NCBI RefSeq assembly: GCF_015751785.1
Contig: NZ_JADOTY010000001.1
Span: 3,162,001 to 3,226,000, forward strand
Reading direction: 5' to 3'
Origin: Micromonospora vinacea
GTDB taxonomy: Bacteria; Actinomycetota; Actinomycetes; Mycobacteriales; Micromonosporaceae
DNA: 64,000 bases
The notes under the pieces are model-generated. The model was not told the DNA's origin. It saw only the letters and a program-made list of their open reading frames with translations, and searched no databases. The position numbers and the translations under genes were made by a program. This document shows, piece by piece, positions 40,085-47,329 of the stretch; position 1 is the stretch's first letter; the number at the start of each line of letters is the position of its first letter.

Positions 40085-43069
40085 ATGCGGAACTGGCGCC
40101 TCCGGCGCGGAATCACCGCGCTCGCGCTCGCCCTGCTAGCCCTACCGGCCGTTCCCGGCACCGCGCTCGCCGAACCCACCTACCCGTTCCGAGATCCCCA
40201 CCTGCCCGTGAACGCCCGGGTCGACGACCTGCTCGGCCGTCTCACCCAGGACGAGAAGATCTCGTGGTTGCACCAGTACCAGCCGGCCATTCCCCGGCTG
40301 GGCATCGGCCTGTTCAAGACCGGCACCGAGGCGCTGCACGGGGTGGCGTGGTCCACCGACATCGACAACAACGGCGCGGTGGTCAAGGCCCGGGGCACCG
40401 TCTTCCCGCAGCCGGTGGGTATGGCGAGCACCTGGAACACCGACCTGATCCAGCAGGTCGGCTCTGCCGTCGGCGACGAGGCGCGTGGCTACCACGCGCA
40501 GAACCCCCGGGTCTGGGGGCTCAACCTCTGGGCGCCGGTGGTCAACCTGCTGCGTGACCCCCGGTGGGGCCGCAACGAGGAGGGCTACTCGGAGGACCCG
40601 CTGCTCACCGCGGCGATCTCCACGGCGTACGGCTCGGGGATGACCGGCGGTGACCCGAACCACCTGAAGAGTGCTCCGACCCTCAAGCACTACCTGGCCT
40701 ACAACAATGAGGTCCGGCGTGACGTGACCTCCTCGAACGTGCCGCCTCGGGTGCTCAACGAGTACGACCGGGCCGCCTTCGAGCCGGCCATCGCCGCCGA
40801 CGCGGCGACCGGGATGATGGCCGCGTACAACCTGGTCAACGGCCGTCCGGCCACAGTGGACCCGGACCTGGCCACTGTCGTACGCGGTTGGACCGACCAA
40901 CCGCTGATGAACGTCACGGACGCCTGGGCGCCGAACAACCTCGTCGCCTCGCAGGGGTACTACGCCACCCAGGCCGAGGGCAACGCGGCGATCATCAAGG
41001 CCGGCCTGAACAGCTTCATCACCGACGACACCAACGCCCAGCCGACCATCACCGCCATCAAGCAGGCCCTCGCCACCGGCCTGCTCACCCAGGGGGACAT
41101 CGACGCCCGGATCCGCGAGATCCTGAACGTCCGGTTCCGGCTGGGTGAGTTCGACCCGGGCGGCGGCCGGTACGGCGGCATCACCCCGGACGTCATCAAC
41201 AGCCCCGAACACCAGCGACTCGCCCGGCAGGCCGCCGGTGAGGCGATGGTGCTGCTGAAGAACCAGCAGCAGGCGCTGCCGCTGGATCCCGCCCGGACCC
41301 GCAAGGTGGCAGTGCTCGGCCCGCTGGCCGACACCCTCTACTCGGACTGGTACGGCGGCGACCTGCCGTACCAGGTGACCGCACTCGGCGGCATCCGCGA
41401 ACGGCTGGGCAGCTCGGCCAGTGTGAGCGGGCTGGACGGGGCGGACCGGATCGCTCTGAAGGACGTGTCGACCGGCCGGTACGTCTCGGCCACCGGCACC
41501 ACCGACGCCGACCGCGTCCTCGGGACCGGTGCCACCCCGGCGCTCGTCGCCCAGTTCGACGTGGTCGACTGGGGGCAGGACGTGGTGACGCTGCGCAACG
41601 CCGCGAACGGCCGCTACCTCGGCTACAACTGGGGGCCGTTCCTCACCCGCGACGAGCAGCCGAACGGCTGGTACGTCCAGCAGCAGTTCAAGCTGGAGCC
41701 GCAGGCCGACGGCACTGTGGTGCTGCGCTACGTGGGCTACGAGACCAAGGAGAGCTGGTTCGGCGCCGACACGTACGTGACGGTCGGTGACGACGGTGCC
41801 CTCAAGCTCGGCGCATCCACCCCGGCCGCCGCGACCCACTTCAGTCGCGAGGTGATTAGCAGCGGGATCGACCGGGCGGTGGCGGCGGCCAAGGCCGCCG
41901 ACACCGCCGTGCTGGTGGTCGGCAGCAACCCGTTCATCAACGGCCGCGAGGCACACGACCGGACCTCCACCGCGCTGAGCGCCGGCCAGGAGGCGCTGGT
42001 CAAGGCCGTGGCCAGGGCCAACCCGCGGACCGTGCTCGTGCTCCAGACCAGCTACCCGGTCACCATCCGGTGGGAGCAGGAGCACGTGCCGGCCATCGTC
42101 TGGACCACCCACGCGGGCGCGGAGACCGGTCACGCCATCGCCGACGTCCTCTTCGGCGACCGCAACCCGTCCGGCCGGCTCACCCAGACCTGGTACCGCT
42201 CGGATTCGCAACTGCCACCGGACCTGCTGGAGTACGACATCATCTCGTCCGGGCAGACCTACCTGTACAGCCGCGCGAAGCCGCTCTACCCGTTCGGCCA
42301 CGGGCTGTCGTACACCCGCTTCCGGTACGGCCAGCTACGTGCCGGTGCCCAGTCGGTCGCGGCCGACGGCACCATCACGGCCAGTGTCGACGTGACAAAC
42401 GTCGGCAGCCGGGCCGGGACCGAGGTCGTCCAGCTCTACACCCACCAGCGCACGTCGCGGGACACCACCCCGATCCGCCAGCTCAAGGCGTTCCAGCAGG
42501 TGAAACTCGCCCCCGGGGAGACCCGTACGGTGACCCTGCGCCTGCCCGCCGCCGACCTGGCGCACTGGGACGTCACCCGCAGCAGGTGGGTTGTCGAGTC
42601 GTCCGTCCACGACCTGATGGTCGGGGCGTCCGTCGAGGACATCCGGGCCCGCGCCGCGGTCCGGGTCCGCGGTGAGACCATCCCGGCCCGCGACCTGTCC
42701 CGGCCCACCAGGGCGGAGAACTTCGACAGGTACGCGGGGGTCAGGCTCGTCGACGAGACGAAACCCAGCGGTACGGCGGTCGGCGCCACCGCGGCCGGTC
42801 AGTGGATCTCCTTCGACGGTTCCGCGCTGCGTGCCGGCGCGCGCACCTTCACCGCGACTGTCGCCAGGGCCGGTGCGGGCGCCGGCACCGTCCAGATCCG
42901 GTTGGGGTCGCCCACCGGTCGGCTGCTCGGCACGGCCACAGTGCCCAGCACCGGCGACGACTACCGGTACGTCAGCACCAGCACCCAGTTGGCCCGGGCC
43001 GTCGGCAACCATGACGTGTTCCTGGTGTTCGACTCCCCGCTGCGGCTGGCGGAATTCTCCATCAGGTGA
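40085..43069 (+). CDS. Secreted glycoside hydrolase family 3 enzyme with fascin-like insert and C-terminal CBM-like domain
   Basis: 994 residues from the ATG at 40085 after GAGGAGAA; the longer open frame upstream lies outside the signal peptide. Signal peptide 1-29 (ending TALA). The GH3 N-domain runs to about 330, with the expected nucleophile Asp279 in LMNVTDAWA. The GH3 C-domain is split by an insert (about 455-575; IALKDVSTGRYVSATGTTD, AANGRYLGYNWG) resembling a fascin/beta-trefoil-like sugar-binding fold. An FN3-like domain (about 765-870) and a terminal beta-sandwich (about 875-994; AENFDRYAGVRLVDETKPSG) like CBM6 follow. Likely a beta-glucosidase or beta-xylosidase acting outside the cell; the sugar specificity is unassigned. 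Confidence 0.9.
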   Translation: MRNWRLRRGITALALALLALPAVPGTALAEPTYPFRDPHLPVNARVDDLLGRLTQDEKISWLHQYQPAIPRLGIGLFKTGTEALHGVAWSTDIDNNGAVVKARGTVFPQPVGMASTWNTDLIQQVGSAVGDEARGYHAQNPRVWGLNLWAPVVNLLRDPRWGRNEEGYSEDPLLTAAISTAYGSGMTGGDPNHLKSAPTLKHYLAYNNEVRRDVTSSNVPPRVLNEYDRAAFEPAIAADAATGMMAAYNLVNGRPATVDPDLATVVRGWTDQPLMNVTDAWAPNNLVASQGYYATQAEGNAAIIKAGLNSFITDDTNAQPTITAIKQALATGLLTQGDIDARIREILNVRFRLGEFDPGGGRYGGITPDVINSPEHQRLARQAAGEAMVLLKNQQQALPLDPARTRKVAVLGPLADTLYSDWYGGDLPYQVTALGGIRERLGSSASVSGLDGADRIALKDVSTGRYVSATGTTDADRVLGTGATPALVAQFDVVDWGQDVVTLRNAANGRYLGYNWGPFLTRDEQPNGWYVQQQFKLEPQADGTVVLRYVGYETKESWFGADTYVTVGDDGALKLGASTPAAATHFSREVISSGIDRAVAAAKAADTAVLVVGSNPFINGREAHDRTSTALSAGQEALVKAVARANPRTVLVLQTSYPVTIRWEQEHVPAIVWTTHAGAETGHAIADVLFGDRNPSGRLTQTWYRSDSQLPPDLLEYDIISSGQTYLYSRAKPLYPFGHGLSYTRFRYGQLRAGAQSVAADGTITASVDVTNVGSRAGTEVVQLYTHQRTSRDTTPIRQLKAFQQVKLAPGETRTVTLRLPAADLAHWDVTRSRWVVESSVHDLMVGASVEDIRARAAVRVRGETIPARDLSRPTRAENFDRYAGVRLVDETKPSGTAVGATAAGQWISFDGSALRAGARTFTATVARAGAGAGTVQIRLGSPTGRLLGTATVPSTGDDYRYVSTSTQLARAVGNHDVFLVFDSPLRLAEFSIR

Positions 43070-43074
43070 CCGGA

Positions 43075-43111
43075 GCCCGGGGCCGGGTCGATCGTCGACC
43101 CGGCCCCGGGC
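43075..43111. terminator. Bidirectional terminator between GH3 and CotH genes
   Basis: A perfect 17-bp stem (left arm GCCCGGGGCCGGGTCGA) with a TCG loop lies 5 bp after the GH3 stop and 10 bp past the converging CotH stop. Confidence 0.88.
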
Positions 43112-43121
43112 CTGCGGCTGG

Positions 43122-45221
43122 TCAACTCGCGGTGCAGGTCAACGTCGGCGTGCTGGGCGTGCCGGTGGACGAGCCGAGGAACCCGAACGCCGTGCTGGCG
43201 CCGGCACCGAGTGCCCCGTTGTAGGCGACGTTGCGGGCGGTGACCGCGGATCCCTGGCTCGTGACTGTCGCGTTCCAGGCCTGGGTGACGCTCTGCCCGC
43301 CGGCGAAGGTCCACGTCACGGTCCAGTTGCTGATCGCCGCGGTCCCCGCGGTGACCCGCACCTCACCCTGGAAGCCGCCGGTCCACTGGCTGGTCACCGC
43401 GTACGTCGCGGTGCAGCCGGCCGCCGGCGGTGGGGTGGTCGGCGGTGGGGTGGTGGGTGGCGGTGTGGTGGGTGGCGGCGTGGTGACGGCACCGCCCCAA
43501 CCGGCGGTGGAGTCCAGCCAGGCGGCACGTCGCAGCATCCAGTCCCGCATGACCTGGACCTGGCCCTGCCAGGTGGGTGAGGTCGGGGTGCGGAAGAAAC
43601 TGACCGTCGGTGCCGTCAGGTTCGGCCAGCGTTGGAAGTTGCGCTGGGCCGCGTTGGTCAGCGGGGTCGCCAGAGCGTTGATCCGGGTCTGGAGCGCGGC
43701 GTCGGAGAGCAGGCCCCGTCGCAGCGTCTGCCAGCGCGATCGGGCCTGGTTGACGAACGCGGGGTCGCGCAGCAACTGGGCGAACCAGTCGTTGGCCGAC
43801 GGCTGCCGGGTCTGCTGGTGCTGCCACCCCGACACCTGGTCGTTGGCGAAGAATCCACCGACGCCGAAGCTGAGGTCGAAGTCCCACAGCGGCCCCGCGA
43901 AGATCTTGCTGTCCCGGTCCTTGTAGAAGTGTGAGCTGCGGACGTAGGCGTCCATCTCCCGGCTCAGCTCGTTGACGATCATGAGGTTGATGAAGGAGTC
44001 GACGTCGATGTACTTGCGGTATCCGGTGGTCGGGTCGGCGAAGTTCGACGAGTGCAGCACGTCGTTGAACTCCTGGAGGTGACCGCGTAGCCATTCCCGT
44101 TGCTGCGGTTGCAGGGGCGACGGGTCGGCGACCTCAAGGTAGTTCCAGCAGGTGGCCGCCGGCCCGGTGCACGGCAGTGTCGGCTCCTCGGCAGCCATCC
44201 ACTCGAATTTCCAGATGTAGCCGCCCTGGATCTTCGGCACTGTCACGTCGTCCTCGTCCAACTGCTTGAGGTCGAGGCGGTCCTTCGAGTTCTTGATCGT
44301 CTCCATGAACATGTAGACGCCCATGTAGTCGTTGGCACCCACCGGTGCGGCGTCCGTGTTGAGGTAGAACTCGGCGAACGCGTAGCGAGGGGCGGGCAGC
44401 CCCATCTCCCGCCCGAGGTCGTAGACGAGCGCCTCACGGATCAGCGCCTTGTCGGGGAACGGGCCGCGCAACACCCAGTCGGAGTCGGCGGGCATGCCCA
44501 GCACCGGGTAGTCGGCGTCGTCGTTCTCGTTGTCCCAGAACTCGACGCGGAACGGCGTCTTCTCGAACGTCGCCGACGAGTTGCCGCGCAGCCGGAATCC
44601 CGCCCGGGTGCTGAGCGTTGGTGCGGCCGACAGTGACGTGGTGCCGCCGCCCTCCGGTTCGAAGATCATGGTCGTCGCGTCAAAGTACTCACGGTTGGGC
44701 CGGCCCGCACCGTACGAGTCGATCAGTACCACCGGCAGGTCGTGGGCGGTGGTGACGTTCTGGGCGGCGTACATGGCGGTGCCGGGCGCACCCGTCGGTG
44801 TCTGCCCGACGAACGCCTGTGCCCGCAACTGGGTGGTGCGGGTGAAGCGCAGCGCCGGCCCCGAATAGAGCGACGACTGGGCGGTGGGCGGCTGCCCGTT
44901 GGTGGTGTAGCGGATCTGGGCACCGCTGACCGTACTGCTCAGCGTCACCGCCACCTCCCCCTGGAAGGTGCCGCTGGGCACGGAGAAGGTGATGTCGCCG
45001 ACCAGGTCGTCGGCTGCGGCCGGTGCGGCATCGGCGGCAGGGGTGCCGGAGAGGAGTTCGGCGACGGGTGGGGCGGCCTGGGCGGCGGCGGTTGCGGCGA
45101 CGGTTTCGGCGCCGGCCGGTGGCGACGACACCACGAGGAGACCTGCGACGAACACGGCGGTGGCGGCGATCCCGGCGGCACGAAGGGCCGCCACCGGAAG
45201 ACCGGTGTTGCGGGTGGTCAT
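43122..45221 (-). CDS. Secreted CotH-type kinase-fold protein with chitobiase-C and CBM2 domains
   Basis: 699 residues from the ATG at 45221 (AGGAGG lies 10 bp before; a GTG two codons earlier is possible). Signal peptide about 1-40. A beta-sandwich like chitobiase C-terminal domains (about 75-150; GAQIRYTTNGQPPT) precedes the CotH domain (about 155-500): RLRGNSSATFEKTPFRVEFWD, DWVLRGPFPDKALIREALVYD, YMGVYMFMETIKNSKDRLDL, and FAGPLWDFDLSFG with the metal-binding DFD. A Thr-Pro linker (three PPPTT repeats) leads to a CBM2 cellulose-binding module (about 605-699; QWTGGFQGEVRV, WTVTWTF). CotH proteins are atypical protein kinases. It overlaps the VTC gene (ATGA). Confidence 0.9.
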   Translation of the reverse strand: MTTRNTGLPVAALRAAGIAATAVFVAGLLVVSSPPAGAETVAATAAAQAAPPVAELLSGTPAADAAPAAADDLVGDITFSVPSGTFQGEVAVTLSSTVSGAQIRYTTNGQPPTAQSSLYSGPALRFTRTTQLRAQAFVGQTPTGAPGTAMYAAQNVTTAHDLPVVLIDSYGAGRPNREYFDATTMIFEPEGGGTTSLSAAPTLSTRAGFRLRGNSSATFEKTPFRVEFWDNENDDADYPVLGMPADSDWVLRGPFPDKALIREALVYDLGREMGLPAPRYAFAEFYLNTDAAPVGANDYMGVYMFMETIKNSKDRLDLKQLDEDDVTVPKIQGGYIWKFEWMAAEEPTLPCTGPAATCWNYLEVADPSPLQPQQREWLRGHLQEFNDVLHSSNFADPTTGYRKYIDVDSFINLMIVNELSREMDAYVRSSHFYKDRDSKIFAGPLWDFDLSFGVGGFFANDQVSGWQHQQTRQPSANDWFAQLLRDPAFVNQARSRWQTLRRGLLSDAALQTRINALATPLTNAAQRNFQRWPNLTAPTVSFFRTPTSPTWQGQVQVMRDWMLRRAAWLDSTAGWGGAVTTPPPTTPPPTTPPPTTPPPAAGCTATYAVTSQWTGGFQGEVRVTAGTAAISNWTVTWTFAGGQSVTQAWNATVTSQGSAVTARNVAYNGALGAGASTAFGFLGSSTGTPSTPTLTCTAS

Positions 45222-46039
45222 GCGCACGATGCCTCCTGTTCTGATCGGGTGGGAACTGTCAACTCCAGGAGCGCCGAGGACGGGTCGGCGCGGAAATGGC
45301 GGCGTAGCGTCCGCCGCCACGGCACATCGGGAAGGTCCAGGCGGAGAGCCGCGAGACCGGTGGCGTACTTCGAGATGCGTACGGGCCGGGTCCCGCGTTG
45401 CCACAGCGCGCGGTCGACAGGCGAAGGGGCCGAGCTGGTCTTGGTCTCGACCACGGCGATGCCGGGCAGTCGCAGGGTGCGGTCACCGTCCTGCCAGGTG
45501 AGCCCGGTGTCGATGGTGACCCGGCTCGCAGTCGCCGGCAGCAGCAGAGTGGAGCGGCGATAGCTGGTGACCAGCACCGGCTCGAGCGGACTGCCGATGA
45601 GATTGGACAGGATCGACTCCCGATCGAGCACCTCGTTGACGAACCCGCGCCCGGACCGGACGGTGCGGCGCTCCTCGGCGAGATACGGCAGTCGGTGCTT
45701 GGTCACCCGTCCCCGCGCTCCGCTGATCTTCACTTCCAGCCAGCACTGCGCCGAGTCGAGGTAGGTCCGGGTCCGCACCTTGAAGCGCCTGCGCCGCCGG
45801 TACGCGGCGCAGTGGTAGCTGGCCAGGCAGGGCGTGTCGAAGTACACGGACTCGTACCGGAAGCTGCGCCCACCATCGATGTCCAGCACCCGGGCGTACG
45901 GGGTGAGCTGGTCCAGCAGGGGCGGCAACTCGTCCACCGCGATCACGTACTTGCGGTCCACCCTGCTCTGCAGCGCCGCACGGTCGATCACCTCGGCGAG
46001 TGCGATCGGCGCCAGCCTCGCCAGTGGTTCGGCGCTCAT
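45218..46039 (-). CDS. VTC-domain protein (polyphosphate polymerase fold)
   Basis: 273 residues. VTC/CYTH-type tunnel features: VDRKYVIAVDELPPLL, RSFRYESVYFDTPCLASYH, RRRRRFKVRTRTYLDSAQCWLEVKI, VTKHRLPY, and late VVETKTSS. Basic residues lining the tunnel bind polyphosphate or triphosphate. It overlaps both neighbours by 4 bp in a DUF4956-VTC-CotH operon, an arrangement known from many bacteria. Whether it makes polyphosphate or another phosphorylated product used by CotH is not settled. Confidence 0.9.
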   Translation of the reverse strand: MSAEPLARLAPIALAEVIDRAALQSRVDRKYVIAVDELPPLLDQLTPYARVLDIDGGRSFRYESVYFDTPCLASYHCAAYRRRRRFKVRTRTYLDSAQCWLEVKISGARGRVTKHRLPYLAEERRTVRSGRGFVNEVLDRESILSNLIGSPLEPVLVTSYRRSTLLLPATASRVTIDTGLTWQDGDRTLRLPGIAVVETKTSSAPSPVDRALWQRGTRPVRISKYATGLAALRLDLPDVPWRRTLRRHFRADPSSALLELTVPTRSEQEASCA

Positions 46040-46638
46040 CGGAGCGCCCCGGCCCGGACCGACTTGCTGGTGCCGGCCGCCGTGCTGCGCCGGGCGACCG
46101 AGTACCGGACGTCGACCACTGTGGTCTCGTTGACCATGTCGAGTCGCTGGACGATGGCGTTGTGCACCCGGGCATTGAGCAGTTGCTCCAGCTGGGCCAC
46201 GAGAGCGACGTGATCGGTGACGGCGGAGTCGAGCACCATGATCTGGTGCCGGTAGTGCCGGAGCAGCCGTCGGTGATCACCGACGAACATCACGGCGACG
46301 ATGAGTGCCATCAGGCCTCCGCTGAGCCAGACCGAGGTGGTGCTGAGTGCGCCGAGGATGCCCAGTGCGAGAGCGGAGAAGTAGTACGCGACCTCGTGCT
46401 GGTCGAGCTCCGTCGACCGCAGTCGGATGATGGAGAGCACCCCGAACAGCGCCAGCCCCAGCCCGAGCCCGGCACCCACGTCGCTGGCGCTCAGCGCGCT
46501 CGCAACCGCGAGGACGCCGACGTTGACCCCCAGGTAGGCGACGACCAGGTCACGTCGGCGGTGCCGGGGGAAGTAGAGCCCGAAGACGAGCAGCGCCACC
46601 GCGCAGATGTCGATCGCGAACAGGACGAGCTGCGACAT
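46036..46638 (-). CDS. DUF4956 membrane protein
   Basis: 200 residues from the ATG at 46638 (AGGAGG 10 bp upstream; an earlier ATG at 46689 adds 17 low-information residues). About five hydrophobic helices lead to a cytoplasmic C-terminal domain (DHVALVAQLEQLLNARVHNAIVQ, DVRYSVARRS). It is the first gene of the DUF4956-VTC-CotH operon. The function of the family is not known; it may give the VTC protein a membrane platform. Confidence 0.85.
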   Translation of the reverse strand: MSQLVLFAIDICAVALLVFGLYFPRHRRRDLVVAYLGVNVGVLAVASALSASDVGAGLGLGLALFGVLSIIRLRSTELDQHEVAYYFSALALGILGALSTTSVWLSGGLMALIVAVMFVGDHRRLLRHYRHQIMVLDSAVTDHVALVAQLEQLLNARVHNAIVQRLDMVNETTVVDVRYSVARRSTAAGTSKSVRAGALR

Positions 46639-47329
46639 CGCTGGGGTTCCTCCTGGTTCACCGCCGGAGGGGACCGACGCCGACGCCATCGCCGCGTGGC
46701 GACCTGCGAGAGGGGGCCGGGCCTCCGGGCTACTTTTCGGTAAACTTTCGGTATTTCGGTGGTGACTGTAAGCAGAACATTAACGTAAGTCAATGTGTGA
46801 TCCGTGCGCACAGTCGGGTCACTGAGCCGCCTGGCATGGGTTTGGTGCGGCTGACGTGGGCAGGCCCGGGGCGGCGCCTCGGCTCATGAGGCCGCCGAAA
46901 CTTTCGGAGTCTTCCGGGCGTCGCGGCTGAGTCTTCGGCTGGCCGCTCGCTCTCTCTTGACCCAGGCGTGGGCGGGGCTCATTAACCGCGGTTCCTTTGG
47001 AGCTGATGCCGCAAACGAATCAGGCGAAGGCCTTGGCGGCTAGCCCAGCCTCGTCGCCGCGGATTCGTCGGACGACGGGGGCAGGGGTGGGCGGTCGGCA
47101 TGGTTGATCTGCCCGATCCGGGGGCATTTCGGCATAGACGCCCTCCAATTGCCGGTTGCATTGGTCAGACGTGTGACCTACGCTCCCAGTAAGAATTTCG
47201 GGGCGGTTAACAAAGAGTGCGGTCGGGGCGACGGAAGTCCCCGCCGGCCCTTAGTGGCGTCGCTGTTCCGTACTCGTCGCTCGATACGCACTGTGGGCAC
47301 CACATCGACGACCAGTGAGAGGAACAGAC
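46639..47329. other. 691-bp divergent intergenic region with repeated sugar-regulator-like motifs
   Basis: No gene is supported here. It separates the DUF4956-VTC-CotH operon from the beta-helix gene. AAACTTTCGG occurs twice (46742-46751 and 46898-46907), the second copy as part of the symmetric CCGAAACTTTCGG (46895-46907). A perfect AACCGCGGTT palindrome lies at 46984-46993. An AT-richer stretch (46735-46800) could hold promoters. The motifs resemble LacI-family or xylan-type operators; binding is unproven. Confidence 0.5.
46895..46907. promoter_or_regulatory. Symmetric CCGAAACTTTCGG motif
   Basis: Perfect 6-bp arms about one central base, resembling the GAAA-N-TTTC elements described in Streptomyces xylanase promoters. 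A half-copy lies 156 bp away. Candidate operator for the CotH operon or the beta-helix gene. Confidence 0.4.

Noticed and set aside
40142..42301. 719-codon open frame on the minus strand inside GH3
   Set aside because: It lies fully opposite a well-supported GH3 gene; long antisense frames are expected at this GC content, and its composition is Val/Gly/Arg/Asp-rich with no domains.
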